Numbered from the stretch's first letter, positions 51,118 to 60,518 are shown. The stretch is 64,000 nt of DNA from Bradyrhizobium rifense (GCF_008123425.1 NZ_VSSS01000009.1:1-64000); one strand, 5' to 3'. The notes: generated by a model from the letters alone, not told the origin. Translations and numbers: made by a program.

Positions 51118-52212
51118 ATGGAGATGATGGGAATGTCGAGCCGAGCGCTCAGCCTCGCCACGGTGCTGTTTCTGATCGGCTTCGGCGCCTCCGATGCCGT
51201 TCTGGCGCAGGCGACGAACCTCGAGGCCGGCAAGGCCCCATCCCAGATCTTCGCGCAGACCTGCAATGCCTGCCACAAGAGCCCGCGGGGGCTGTTGAAA
51301 ACGGTATCACCGGGCTCGCTGCCGGGTTTCCTGCGTCAGCACTACACCACCAGCCCGGACATGGCCGGCGTGCTGGCCTCCTATCTCGTCTCCAATGGCG
51401 CCACCGACGCCCGCTATCAGTCCAAGGACGGTGGCAAGGACGGCAAGGACAAGAAGGACGGCGCCAAGGAGAAGGACGCCAACACGAATCCTGGGCAGTC
51501 GCCTGAGCACCAGGGCCGCCGCCAGCGCTCGCAGGAGGCCGCCAAGCCGGAGGGCGAGGGCGGCGCTGCTAACCCGGCGCCTGAAGGCCGCCAGAAGCGG
51601 ACGGCTCGGCCAGGCGAGGAGGGTGCCAAGGAAGGCGCAAAGGAAGGCGCAAAGGAAGGCGCAAAGGAAGGCGCAAAGCCTGAGGCTTCCACCGAGCAAC
51701 CGCCCGAGGGCCGCAAGGGCAAGCGCATGAGCAAGCGCGGCAAGCCGGAGACGAACGACGCAGCCGCGCCGAAGGTTGAGCCCAAGGTCGACTCCACAAC
51801 TGAGCCCCAATCCGAACCCAAGACTGAACCAAAGAGCGAGAGCGCCAAGGTCGATTCCGGTCGCGACGAGTCCAAGCCCGACAGCGCCAAGCCGGCCGAG
51901 AAGCCGGCAGAGGTCAAGCCGGCAGAGGTCAAGCCGGAGAGCGCCAAGGTCGAGCCGCACGCCAGCGAGACGCCGGCTCTGCGCCCCGATCCGGTGCCGC
52001 AGGTGACACCGGCCCCGCCGGCAGTCGCCAAGCCGGTTGAACCGGCTGCGCCCAAGCCTGCGGAAGCGGCCGTCTCCAAACCCGCCGAGCCTGCGCCCAG
52101 CTCCGAACCGGCGGCCAAGCCGGCCGAGCCGGCGCCGTTTGCGCCCGCCGCGGCGCCATCACCTGCACCTGCCGAGTCCTCCGGTCCGCCGGCGCCGCCG
52201 ATCTCGCGCTAA
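51118..52212 (+). CDS. monohaem c-type cytochrome-like protein with long Lys/Pro/Glu-rich tail
   Basis: 364 residues from the first ATG; the ATG at 51133 has a better ribosome-binding site and would give 359. A signal peptide (MSSRALSLATVLFLIGFGAS, cleaved near VLAQ) is followed by a single haem-binding CNACH with a possible Met ligand in TSPDMAGVLASYL, all within about 100 residues. The remaining 260 residues are low complexity: Lys/Asp/Gly, four tandem KEGA units, then PAEKPAEVKPAE-type Pro/Ala/Lys repeats. It is probably periplasmic with a wall-spanning or cell-wall-binding disordered tail; function unknown. Confidence 0.8.
   Translation: MEMMGMSSRALSLATVLFLIGFGASDAVLAQATNLEAGKAPSQIFAQTCNACHKSPRGLLKTVSPGSLPGFLRQHYTTSPDMAGVLASYLVSNGATDARYQSKDGGKDGKDKKDGAKEKDANTNPGQSPEHQGRRQRSQEAAKPEGEGGAANPAPEGRQKRTARPGEEGAKEGAKEGAKEGAKEGAKPEASTEQPPEGRKGKRMSKRGKPETNDAAAPKVEPKVDSTTEPQSEPKTEPKSESAKVDSGRDESKPDSAKPAEKPAEVKPAEVKPESAKVEPHASETPALRPDPVPQVTPAPPAVAKPVEPAAPKPAEAAVSKPAEPAPSSEPAAKPAEPAPFAPAAAPSPAPAESSGPPAPPISR
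51631..51678 (+). repeat. 12-base tandem repeat inside the cytochrome gene
   Basis: Four exact copies of GAAGGCGCAAAG lie at 51631-51642, 51643-51654, 51655-51666 and 51667-51678, encoding KEGA repeats. The unit is a multiple of three, so copy-number changes keep the frame. Exact identity suggests recent slippage. Confidence 0.93.
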
Positions 52213-52233
52213 GTCGATAATCCCGTCGATCTG

Positions 52234-52260
52234 CGAAGGCCGCGCCAAGCGCGGCCTTCG
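52234..52260 (+). terminator. hairpin terminator of the cytochrome gene
   Basis: CGAAGGCCGCGC and GCGCGGCCTTCG form a perfect 12-base stem with a CAA loop, 21 bases after the stop codon. The following sequence is only moderately T-rich. Confidence 0.75.
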
Positions 52261-52315
52261 CGTCGTCTTGACCGCCATTAGAGCAACGTCAGAGCAACGT
52301 CGCGCCCAAAACGAA

Positions 52316-52344
52316 AAGCCCGGCTGCCTGAGGCAGCCGGGCTT
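52316..52344 (-). terminator. Rho-independent terminator of the S6-S18-L9 operon
   Basis: AAGCCCGGCTGCC and GGCAGCCGGGCTT form a perfect 13-base stem with a 3-base loop, 23 bases beyond the rplI stop. Read on the minus strand it is followed by TTCGTTTTG, a T-rich tract, so it is a good intrinsic terminator. Confidence 0.9.
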
Positions 52345-52367
52345 CGTACCTTGCGCGAATGCGAGGC

Positions 52368-52973
52368 TTACTTCTCGGTCTCTTCCGCAGCCGGGGCCGG
52401 CTCGGCGTCGTCGTGCTGCGCTTCCGGATCGAAGAACTCGCCGGCGGCGGCGATCGCCTCGGCGGCCGCATCGCGGTCCTCGTTGCGGGTCGAGATGTCC
52501 TCGCCGCGGTTGATGCGCTCGGCCTCGTCCTGGCTGCGCGCAACCGTGACGGAGACTTCAACCTCGACCTCGGGATGAACGGCGACGGTGATGGTGTGCT
52601 TGCCGATGGTCTTGATCGGCGCGTCGAGCTGCACCTGCGGACGGTCGAGCGAAACGCCATCGGCTTCGAACGCGACAACCACGTCACGCACCGTGACCGA
52701 GCCGAACAGCTGGCCGGCTTCGGACGCCTGACGGATCACGATGATGTTCTTGCCCTGGATCTTCTCGGCGATCTTGGACGCTTCGCCCTTGGACGCGAGG
52801 TTGCGAGCTTCGAGATCGGCCTTCATGCCGTCGTACTTGGCACGGTTGTCGGCGGTGGCGCGCAGCGCCTTGCCGCGCTTGAGCAGGAAATTGCGGGCAT
52901 AGCCGTCGCGAACCTTCACGACTTCGCCCATCTGGCCAAGCTTGCTCACGCGTTCCAGCAAAATGACTTCCAT
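52368..52973 (-). CDS. rplI: 50S ribosomal protein L9
   Basis: 201 residues. [40 protein letters not shown] is the conserved L9 start, and the second domain includes [21 protein letters not shown]. The last 45 residues are an acidic Ala/Glu extension ([23 protein letters not shown]), longer than in most bacteria but common in Bradyrhizobiaceae. Last gene of the operon, before a strong terminator. Confidence 0.97.
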   Translation of the reverse strand: MEVILLERVSKLGQMGEVVKVRDGYARNFLLKRGKALRATADNRAKYDGMKADLEARNLASKGEASKIAEKIQGKNIIVIRQASEAGQLFGSVTVRDVVVAFEADGVSLDRPQVQLDAPIKTIGKHTITVAVHPEVEVEVSVTVARSQDEAERINRGEDISTRNEDRDAAAEAIAAAGEFFDPEAQHDDAEPAPAAEETEK

Positions 52974-53021
52974 ATTCGTTCTCCTTTGAAGTGCTCTGGG
53001 TTTTCAGTTTTCGGGTTGGAC

Positions 53022-53990
53022 TTAAGTTGTCGGCAATGGCGGCGGTTGCCGGTTGCGCAGGTAGCGCTCGCGGAAGCCGAACACGGCGTCAGCAAGCCCA
53101 AGGGCGGTCAGCAGGATGAGGCTCACGCTGAACATGAAGACGATGGCGTAGGCGGTGGCGAGCCAGATTCCGCGATTGGCGAGGTCGCGCGTGACGGTGT
53201 GCAGAACGGCAAAGCCGACCAGCGCATAGGCCATCATCAAGACGGTCGTGACGACGACGGCGAGAATGCCGGTCATTCCGCTGAAGAAGCTGAACGCGAG
53301 CGCGACACAGAGTGCCACCAGCGTCATCGGCGGCAAGCTCGTGCTGCTGAGGTCCGGCCAGGGCCGATGCAGCCGACCTGAAACAGCCGCGACCTTGGCG
53401 GCAAGCCAGAGATTCAAGGTGAGCGTCGCCATCTGCGATGCGGCGACCAGAACCGGAATGACCGCGACCATCAGGCCGACGCGGGGATCGCTCTCGGTAA
53501 CGGTCGTCTCGCTCACCAGTGAAAGAATTTTGGCGAAGCCGCGGCGCATCGCATCGCTGATGGCCGACGCATCGCTTCCCAGCGAATACAGCGATCCCGC
53601 GGTCAGCAGCGTCGCCAGCGCCGCAATCCAGAGCAGGATACGTCCAAGCGGATACCATTCGACCTGGGGCGGAGCCGCATCCGAGGCCGCGATGCCGCTA
53701 GCCACGGGTCTTCCCAGCATGGCGAGATGGCCAAGCCACCAGGCCGGCAGCGCGAATGCGAAACCATAACCTAGAGCGAGGGGCGGGCTGAGTGCGCCCG
53801 CGATGACGAGCGTCGCGACGAGGCCACCAAGTGCACCGCAGAGCGGTCCCCAGGCGATCGCGGCGAGCATGAGCGGCAGCGGAGCGAGGTAAACCAGGAC
53901 AAGCGAGATCAGCGCGCCCGACGCCATCGAGGCGAACATCAGGGCCGACGCAGCGCCGGCGATCAGGGCTATCAGTCCAAATACCATCAT
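53022..53990 (-). CDS. DUF2232 membrane protein
   Basis: 322 residues from the ATG at 53988-53990; the open frame extends to a TTG 45 bases upstream. About eight membrane segments (for example MMVFGLIALIAGAASALMFA, LISLVLVYLAPLPLMLAAIA, ILLWIAALATLLTAGSLYSL). It belongs to the YybS-like DUF2232 family, which is regularly inserted between rpsR and rplI in alphaproteobacteria. Function unknown; possibly an ECF-type vitamin transporter S-component relative. Confidence 0.85.
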   Translation of the reverse strand: MMVFGLIALIAGAASALMFASMASGALISLVLVYLAPLPLMLAAIAWGPLCGALGGLVATLVIAGALSPPLALGYGFAFALPAWWLGHLAMLGRPVASGIAASDAAPPQVEWYPLGRILLWIAALATLLTAGSLYSLGSDASAISDAMRRGFAKILSLVSETTVTESDPRVGLMVAVIPVLVAASQMATLTLNLWLAAKVAAVSGRLHRPWPDLSSTSLPPMTLVALCVALAFSFFSGMTGILAVVVTTVLMMAYALVGFAVLHTVTRDLANRGIWLATAYAIVFMFSVSLILLTALGLADAVFGFRERYLRNRQPPPLPTT

Positions 53991-54117
53991 CAGCTGTCCC
54001 GCTCCCTTCGAGCGGTTAGAGGCGCTTTGCCCCAACCATCGGCGACCGGACGACCGGAAGCCTTATGAGTTCAGAAAGTCGCGACCGGCGGCGTGATCGT
54101 CGCCGGTCGAATTCGCC

Positions 54118-54357
54118 TTAGCGAATGACGTAGGGCAGCAGGCCCAGGAACCGTGCGCGCTTGATGGCGCGGGCGAGCTCACGCTGCTTCTTCGCGGACA
54201 CCGCGGTGATGCGGCTCGGCACGATCTTGCCGCGCTCGGAGACGTAACGCATCAGCAGCTTGGAGTCCTTGTAGTCGATCTTCGGAGCATTAGCGCCCGT
54301 GAACGGGCAGCTCTTGCGACGACGGAAAAACGGACGGCGTGCACCAGCTTCAGCCAT
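54118..54357 (-). CDS. rpsR: 30S ribosomal protein S18
   Basis: 79 residues. [69 protein letters not shown] is the standard S18 core. It starts 5 bases after the rpsF stop. Confidence 0.98.
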   Translation of the reverse strand: MAEAGARRPFFRRRKSCPFTGANAPKIDYKDSKLLMRYVSERGKIVPSRITAVSAKKQRELARAIKRARFLGLLPYVIR

Positions 54358-54362
54358 TGGTC

Positions 54363-54863
54363 TTACTCCCCATCCGTCGTGGTTTCAGCTTCGTCGCGCG
54401 GACGGCGCGGGCCGCGATCGCCGCGGAAGCCGCCACCATCACGATCGCCACCACGGAAACCGCCTTCGCGGTCGCCACGGAAGCCACCTTCGCGCTCACC
54501 ACGGAAGCCGCCGCCACGGTCGTCACGCTCGCGATCGCGATCAGCCTTGCGCATCATCGCAGACGGACCTTCCTCGAGCTCTTCGACGCGGACGCTGAGA
54601 TAGCGGATCACGTCTTCGCTGATACGCTCCTGGCGCTCGATCTCGGCGATCGCCGCGGAGGGCGCGTCGATGTTGAGCAGCACGAAGTGCGCCTTGCGGT
54701 TCTTGTTCATGCGGTAGGTGAGGGAGCGAACGCCCCAATTCTCGGTCTTGGTGACCTTGCCGCCGAGACCCTCGACGATTCCGGTCATCTGCGCAGTCAG
54801 CTCTTCGACCTGCTGCGTGCTCGCGTCTTGGCGCGCGAGAAAAACATGCTCATAGAGAGCCAT
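54363..54863 (-). CDS. rpsF: 30S ribosomal protein S6 with Arg/Gly-rich tail
   Basis: 166 residues. The first 105 are ordinary S6 ([68 protein letters not shown]). The rest is a repeat-rich tail of [44 protein letters not shown] type, i.e. RGG/FRG repeats typical of RNA-binding proteins. First gene of the rpsF-rpsR-DUF2232-rplI operon. Confidence 0.97.
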   Translation of the reverse strand: MALYEHVFLARQDASTQQVEELTAQMTGIVEGLGGKVTKTENWGVRSLTYRMNKNRKAHFVLLNIDAPSAAIAEIERQERISEDVIRYLSVRVEELEEGPSAMMRKADRDRERDDRGGGFRGEREGGFRGDREGGFRGGDRDGGGFRGDRGPRRPRDEAETTTDGE

Positions 54864-55170
54864 AGTCGTCCTTTCCTCGTGTTAGCGCATTGCCCGGCGT
54901 CAAGCCCTTAAGAGACCTTCGGAAAGGACTCTGGGATTAAGCTCAGAAGGCGGAAACACGGGACGACGGGCCGACTGGCCCTGCCACACCAAAATCACGA
55001 ATGATTTGCTGAGACCGTCCGTTCAGCTCCCGGCCGGGGTCTGCGGATGCGCGCGTTATACGGATTTTGGTCGGCTTGGCAAGGTTTGCGGCCGGCTTTT
55101 CGGCCGGGATCGTCCCGGTAAGGGTGGTGGGGACCGGTCCTCCTAGGTCGCATCCGGCTTGATCTCTTTG
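54864..55170. other. divergent spacer between rpsF and the TetR gene
   Basis: About 307 bases between two diverging genes. It must hold the ribosomal operon promoter, but no box was recognised with confidence. No ORF, tRNA or riboswitch-like structure was seen. The TetR-gene operator is at its right edge. Confidence 0.6.
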
Positions 55171-55187
55171 TTTGTATGTCATACAAA
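55171..55187. promoter_or_regulatory. palindromic operator of the TetR-desaturase operon
   Basis: TTTGTATG, T, CATACAAA is a perfect 17-base palindrome with an odd centre, AT-rich against GC-rich surroundings. It ends 23 bases before the TetR start codon, followed by a GGGAGAGGA ribosome-binding site. TetR-type autorepressors usually bind exactly such sites. Confidence 0.85.
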
Positions 55188-55210
55188 TAAGTCAGGGAGA
55201 GGATCCGATC

Positions 55211-55912
55211 GTGGAAAAGTCGGCCCAGGAGCCGTTTGAGGCGGCTGGCGACCCCAAACATGCTGCGCGGGCGACGCGTTCGGCCGGGCGCAAGATGAGG
55301 TCGCTGCTGCTGGATGCCGCCAGCCCGCTGTTTCGGGAGCGGGGGCTGTCGGGCACCGCGATCACCGATATCGCGGCCGCAGCGGACGCCTTCCCGAGCC
55401 AGATCACCTACTACTTCCGCACCAAGGAGGCGCTGTTCGTCGAATGCGCCTGCCGCGATCTCCTGTATCTGGCGCGCGCGACCGAGCAGGCGGCGCTGAA
55501 GGCGCGCACGCCGCGGGAATACACCCACGCGCTGGCCGAGACCGTGACCGCGAGCGATTCGATTGCCTTCTTCGCCGAGGCGTTGACGCTGACGCGGCGG
55601 CGACAGGATCTGGCGCCGCTGGTCGAGCGCACCATCGAACGCCTGCACAGCGAAGGCGCACGCGCTTATGCGGGCCAGGTGGCGCGCCACGGCTGGCGCT
55701 CGCTGCGCGCACCCGACGAAAGCTCGCGACGATTCTGGGCGGTCGCCATCGGAATCATTCTCGAGGGCTACGCCATGGGCCGCTCGCCCGAGGCGCTGTG
55801 CGCCGAGATGCTGCGCGTGCTCGGCGAGCAGGCGAAATCCGCAGGCGACACAGCGCGCCTGCGTCTCGTCGACGAGCGCGACGCATCAACGAATTCGAAT
55901 GAGGAGGGGTAG
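55211..55912 (+). CDS. TetR family regulator of a fatty-acid desaturase
   Basis: 233 residues from GTG at 55211; the longer open frame would put the operator inside the coding part. The HTH region is AGRKMRSLLLDAASPLFRERGLSGTAITDIAAAADAFPSQITYYFRTKEALFVE (about 25-78). It lies 3 bases upstream of the desaturase and behind a strong palindrome, a layout like the Pseudomonas DesT-DesB and FabR systems, where the regulator senses acyl-CoA saturation. That sensing role is inference. Confidence 0.9.
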   Translation: MEKSAQEPFEAAGDPKHAARATRSAGRKMRSLLLDAASPLFRERGLSGTAITDIAAAADAFPSQITYYFRTKEALFVECACRDLLYLARATEQAALKARTPREYTHALAETVTASDSIAFFAEALTLTRRRQDLAPLVERTIERLHSEGARAYAGQVARHGWRSLRAPDESSRRFWAVAIGIILEGYAMGRSPEALCAEMLRVLGEQAKSAGDTARLRLVDERDASTNSNEEG

Positions 55913-55915
55913 GCC

Positions 55916-56941
55916 ATGACCGCGCTTCGGATGCGTGCCCGCGATTTCCTGACCGACGATCAACTGGCCGATGTGCGCCAGCGCGTGACCTGGAAGGGCG
56001 TTGCGATGATCGCCCACGCCTGGGCGCTGATTATTGGCGCAATCGCGCTGGTCGCGTGGTGGCCCAATCCGATCACCTATGTTCTCGCCGTTGCCATCAT
56101 CGGCTCGCGTCAGTTGGGCTTGGCGATCCTCATGCATGACGGCGCGCATGGTTGCCTGTCCGCGGACGAGAAAACCAATCTGACGTTGAGCCAATGGTTC
56201 TGTGCCTATCCGCTGTTTGCCGAGACACGCAGCTATCGCCGCTATCACCTGCAGCATCATGCGCGCACCCAGCAGGAGGATGATCCTGATCTGGTGCTGT
56301 CGGCGCCGTTTCCGATCACCAAGCTGAGCTATCGCCGCAAGTTCATTCGCGACATCACCGGGCAGACCGGCTACCAGCAGCGCAAGGCGCAATTGCTCAA
56401 CGCGCTCGGTCCGAAGGACTGGCCGTGGCGGCAGCGCGCCGCGCATTTCTGGGACAAGCTCGGCCCGCAATGCCTCGTCAACACCGCGATGTTCGTAAGC
56501 CTCGCGGCGGCCGGCGTGTGGTGGGCCTATCCGCTGCTATGGCTGGTGCCGCTCTTGACCTGGATGATGGTCATCACCCGCATCCGCAACATCGCCGAGC
56601 ACGCCGTCGTGCCCGACAGCAGCGATCCCTTGCGCAACACCCGCACCACGCATGCCAATTTCCTCGAGCGTCTGTTCATCGCGCCGTACTACGTGAACTA
56701 CCACCTCGAGCATCATCTGCTGTTCTACGTGCCCTGCTACAATCTGCCGAAGGTCCACCGCCTGCTCAGTGAGAGCCGGCACGCCGAGCGGATGGAGGTA
56801 CAGCCGAATTACGCCGCGGTGCTGCGGCTCGCCACGGCGAAGCCGAACCGCGATGATCGGCCGGGGCAATTGGTCAGCAATGCGCGCCGTGCGCAAGCTG
56901 GTGCCGAAGTTGGTGCGGATCAGAAGGCCGGCGGCTTCTAG
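55916..56941 (+). CDS. membrane fatty acid desaturase
   Basis: 341 residues, starting 3 bases after the TetR stop. Three histidine boxes: HDGAHG, HLQHHARTQ and HLEHHLLFYVP. Four or so membrane segments. These non-haem di-iron enzymes insert a double bond into membrane lipid or acyl-CoA chains. It ends tail-to-tail with the diguanylate cyclase gene at a shared CTAG. With the cyclopropane synthase at 49613 it suggests active membrane-lipid adjustment. Confidence 0.92.
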   Translation: MTALRMRARDFLTDDQLADVRQRVTWKGVAMIAHAWALIIGAIALVAWWPNPITYVLAVAIIGSRQLGLAILMHDGAHGCLSADEKTNLTLSQWFCAYPLFAETRSYRRYHLQHHARTQQEDDPDLVLSAPFPITKLSYRRKFIRDITGQTGYQQRKAQLLNALGPKDWPWRQRAAHFWDKLGPQCLVNTAMFVSLAAAGVWWAYPLLWLVPLLTWMMVITRIRNIAEHAVVPDSSDPLRNTRTTHANFLERLFIAPYYVNYHLEHHLLFYVPCYNLPKVHRLLSESRHAERMEVQPNYAAVLRLATAKPNRDDRPGQLVSNARRAQAGAEVGADQKAGGF

Positions 56942-58196
56942 CAGGCCAGCGCGGGAGCTTTTGGCGCCGGAAGAAACGCTGTTGAATCGGGGACGAGCGT
57001 GACCGCGTCGGCCGCATAGCCGTGGACTACGAAAGCGCCCTTGCCGCCACGTTTGGCTTCGTACATTGCGCGATCGGCGGCGCTCAGCAATTCGTCGGCA
57101 GTCACGCCGTCGCGCGGCGCCGACGCGAGCCCGATGCTGGCTCCGACGCGTGCCGCCGGCGCAAACTCGAATGGCTCCGCCACACGCGCAACGATCCGTC
57201 GCGCTACCGCGGCAGATTCGTCTTCGGTGATGTCCGGCAGCAGGATGACGAATTCATCGCCACCAATGCGGCACACGACGTCGCCATCGCGCACGCTGGC
57301 GCACAGGCGCTTCGCTATTGCGACGAGAACGGCGTCTCCCGTCGCATGTCCAAACCTGTCGTTGACGCCCTTGAAGCCGTCGAGATCGACGCAGAACACG
57401 GTGAGCTTCGAGGAGGCCGACGCCGCATCCGTCGAGCATCTCGGCGAATAGTTTCTGGTTGAGGGCGCGATTGGGCAGGCCTGTGAGCAGGTCATGATGC
57501 GCCATCAGGCGGTTTGTTGCGCTCGGAATGATGGAGGTCGAGCAGGATCTTGTGGTTCTCCAGCAGCAGGAAGATCATCCCCGCCGTGTAGACCGGGGTT
57601 TGCAGGCCGATGACAAACAGGAAGGGTACCGGCGACAGGATCGTAGCCACTGCGAATGGCAGCGTCAGGATGCAGATCAGCAGAATGCCGTAACGTGGTG
57701 TCGCGGCGTTGCGCGAAGCGATGCCGCCGACGAGATTGGCGAGGCCAATGCCGGCCATCAAGATCAGTGGCATGATGCCGGAGGCGACGCACTGATAGCC
57801 GCCGGCAGAAATCAGGACGACGGATGATAGCCCGGCCCAGACCGGCGCCACGTTCACCGGCGCCCGCCGGTCCCGCCTCGCCTTTGCGAGGGCTCGCAGC
57901 ATCAGGCGGATTCGCGTGCTGCCGAGGATGATCTCCGCCAGCACCCTGGCATAGGCCCATGCAGCGCCGGTCAGCGCGGCGGAGAGCGACGCGATCAGCA
58001 GCGACGCTGCCACGGCCACCACCAGCGTCCTGGTCTTGTTGGTCCGCTGCTGGAGCAATTCGTTGTGGATGTCGTCCGGCTGCGGTCGCGGGCCGGCGAG
58101 CAGCCAGTCGACGCAGGCCTGGAAAGAGAGCAGATGCCGCTGCGGTTGCCCGGCGGAAGCCGAAACTGTCGATGTCTGTGCGACCACGATTGCCAT
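56938..58196 (-). pseudogene. membrane-bound diguanylate cyclase broken by two +1 frameshifts
   Basis: From the ATG at 58194-58196: about five membrane helices, then a cytoplasmic LLDLHHSERN where the frame ends. One base fewer in the AAA at 57513-57515 restores NRLMAHHDLLTGLPNRALNQKLFAEML, the start of a GGDEF domain. A second one-base change near 57431 restores SSKLTVFCVDLDGFKGVNDRFGHATGDAVLVAIAKRL, an intact CRIGGDEFVILLP, and the domain end at 56938. Both lesions are apparent one-base insertions. The catalytic GGDEF motif itself is intact. It would make cyclic di-GMP if repaired. Recent decay and sequencing error are both possible. Confidence 0.85.
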
Positions 58197-58498
58197 GACC
58201 GGCAACCTAGGTGGGTGGTATTTAAGGCCGCTTAAGTGATGGAACCAAGTTCCCGACAACGTAAACGCTTTACCGGCGAGCGGCGCACGCCAGGTCCGAT
58301 TGGTGCAAGGCAACGGACGACCTTGGGCGCAATAGCTGCGACCGGGCAGTCACGGAGAGCCCTTCGCGGCTTGACAGCTCGGCCCCGGACAGTGTCTACG
58401 GCCCTTTTCGGAGCATGGTCGGGAACCAAGGCTCGGGCCGGACGTCATCGGCTGCCGGGTTCTCGAAGCACACGGCTCGAGCGATCCAGGGAGCGCCG
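58197..58498. other. spacer between the diguanylate cyclase and fabD
   Basis: About 302 bases between diverging genes. No convincing ORF, RNA or dyad was seen; it should contain the fab operon promoter, not recognised. Confidence 0.5.
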
Positions 58499-59458
58499 AT
58501 GACGGCAGCATTCACATTTCCGGGGCAGGGTTCCCAAGCGGTTGGCATGGGCAAAGCCTTGGCCGATGCCTTTCCGGTGGCGCGCGCCGTGTTCGATGAG
58601 GTCGATGCCGCGCTTGGGGAGAAGCTGACGGCTACGATCTGGGATGGCCCGGCCGAAACCCTTCAGCTCACCGAGAACGCCCAGCCGGCCCTGATGGCCG
58701 TGTCTGTGGCCACTCTGCGCGTGCTGGAAGCTGAAGCTGGGTTTTCCGCTGGGCGGGATGCTGCGTTCGTTGCCGGCCACTCGCTCGGCGAATATTCGGC
58801 GCTGGCTGCGGCCGGCAGTCTGACGATCTCCGACACCGCGCGGCTGCTTCGCACCCGGGGTCTCGCAATGCAAAAAGCCGTGCCGGTCGGTGCCGGCGCC
58901 ATGGCCGCGCTGCTCGGCCTCGACTACGACGCGGCCATGGAGGTCGCCAGGGAGGCGGCACAGGGGCAGGTCTGCCAGGCTGCCAACGACAACGGTGGCG
59001 GGCAGGTGGTCGTCTCCGGCGACAAGGCCGCGGTTGATCGCGCCGTCGAGATCGCCAAGACCAAGGGCGCCAAGCGCGCCATGCTGCTGCCGGTGTCCGC
59101 GCCGTTCCATTGCAAGCTGATGCAGCCCGCCGCCGACGCCATGGCCGAGGCGCTGTCCAAGGTCACGATCAAGGCGCCAGCTGCGCCGCTGGTCTCGAAC
59201 GTGTTGGCAACCGCCATCACCGATCCCGACGAGATCCGCCGCCGCCTGGTCGAGCAGGTCACCGGCACGGTGCGCTGGCGCGAGTCGGTGGCCTATATGG
59301 CGGGGCAGGGCGTCACCCGTTTCTTCGAGATCGGCGCGGGCAAGGTGCTGACGGGACTCGTCAAGCGTATTGCCGATGGCGCTGTCGGCGTGTCGGTCGG
59401 CGGGCCGAACGATATTGCCGCTGCCAAGGATGCACTGGCCGCTGCGAAGCAGGCCTAG
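58499..59458 (+). CDS. fabD: malonyl-CoA:ACP transacylase
   Basis: 319 residues from the ATG at 58499. The active-site serine is Ser95 in GHSLGEYSALAA, and FHCKLM holds the second catalytic histidine. TFPGQGSQAVGMGK is the conserved opening. It loads malonate on ACP for fatty acid synthesis. fabG follows 12 bases later. Confidence 0.97.
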   Translation: MTAAFTFPGQGSQAVGMGKALADAFPVARAVFDEVDAALGEKLTATIWDGPAETLQLTENAQPALMAVSVATLRVLEAEAGFSAGRDAAFVAGHSLGEYSALAAAGSLTISDTARLLRTRGLAMQKAVPVGAGAMAALLGLDYDAAMEVAREAAQGQVCQAANDNGGGQVVVSGDKAAVDRAVEIAKTKGAKRAMLLPVSAPFHCKLMQPAADAMAEALSKVTIKAPAAPLVSNVLATAITDPDEIRRRLVEQVTGTVRWRESVAYMAGQGVTRFFEIGAGKVLTGLVKRIADGAVGVSVGGPNDIAAAKDALAAAKQA

Positions 59459-59470
59459 AGGAGTTTTTCC

Positions 59471-60208
59471 ATGTTCGATCTGACTGGCAAAAAGGCGCTC
59501 GTCACCGGCGCGACCGGCGGCATCGGCGGCGCGATCGCGCAGGCGCTGCACGCGCAGGGCGCCACCGTCGCGATTTCCGGAACGCGCAAGGAAGTGCTGG
59601 ATGAGCTTGCCGGCAAGCTTGGCGAGCGCGCCCTCGTGCTGCCCTGCAATCTCTCCAAGGCCGACGAGGTCGAGGCGCTGGTCCCGGCTGCGGAAGCTGC
59701 GATGGGCCAGGTCGATATTCTCATCGCCAATGCCGGCATCACGCGTGACAATCTGTTCGTTCAGCTTCGTGATGAGGATTGGGACGAGGTCATCAACGTC
59801 AATCTGACCGCGACCTTCCGCCTGGCGCGTGCCGCCACCAAATTGATGATGCGCAAGCGCTTCGGCCGTATCATCGCCATCACCTCGGTGGTCGGCGTCA
59901 CCGGCAATCCCGGGCAGGGCAATTACACCGCGTCGAAGGCCGGCCTGATCGGCATGATCAAGACGCTCGGTGCCGAATACGCCAAGCGCGGCGTGACCGC
60001 GAACTGCATCGCGCCCGGCTTCATCAAGACGCCGATGACGGATGCGCTCAACGACAAGCAGCGCGAGACGATTCTGACCAAGGTTCCGGCCAATCGCCTG
60101 GGGACGCCCGAGGACATTGCGGCGGCCGCGGTCTACCTGAGTTCGAACGAAGCAGCCTACGTCACTGGCCAAACCATCCATGTCAACGGCGGCATGGCCA
60201 TGATCTGA
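59471..60208 (+). CDS. fabG: 3-oxoacyl-ACP reductase
   Basis: 245 residues. Rossmann motif VTGATGGIGGAIAQ, NAG in ILIANAGITRDN, catalytic YTASK, and the typical ending YVTGQTIHVNGGMAMI. NADPH-dependent ketoreduction in the elongation cycle. Second gene of the fab operon. Confidence 0.97.
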   Translation: MFDLTGKKALVTGATGGIGGAIAQALHAQGATVAISGTRKEVLDELAGKLGERALVLPCNLSKADEVEALVPAAEAAMGQVDILIANAGITRDNLFVQLRDEDWDEVINVNLTATFRLARAATKLMMRKRFGRIIAITSVVGVTGNPGQGNYTASKAGLIGMIKTLGAEYAKRGVTANCIAPGFIKTPMTDALNDKQRETILTKVPANRLGTPEDIAAAAVYLSSNEAAYVTGQTIHVNGGMAMI

Positions 60209-60518
60209 CACGCCGTTCCGCACTGCCCACATGGGCGGGGCAGGATGCGGCAAACGGCCGTTTCCGGAGCGAATTGAGGCTTGTAGTCAAGGCAGTTGAA
60301 GTATGATAACCGGACCTTCAACGGATGGGCAAAGAACGCCATTGCAGGTTTTTGAAACCCTGTATATTGGCGATGCGGAGCCTTGGCCGTCATTCGCCGG
60401 GTCTCCATCGGTTAAGGTGGGACCAAATCAAAGTTCGTAAGCGAAGGCAGTCAACGACCACGACGGCTCGTATCGTCCCGGGGGGTCGGGTCTACAGGGA
60501 ACAACACGAGGTTATGCA
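60209..60518. promoter_or_regulatory. fabG-acpP spacer with probable acpP promoter
   Basis: 310 bases. The middle (about 60342-60369) is AT-richer than its surroundings and contains TTGCAG and TATATT 15 bases apart, a shorter-than-ideal sigma-70-like pair. The length suggests an independent promoter for the very abundant ACP. No ORF or RNA family was recognised. Confidence 0.4.

Noticed and set aside
51631..51678. Four 12-base repeats as a possible CRISPR-like array
   Set aside because: The units are contiguous without spacers, in frame inside a coding region, and encode KEGA.
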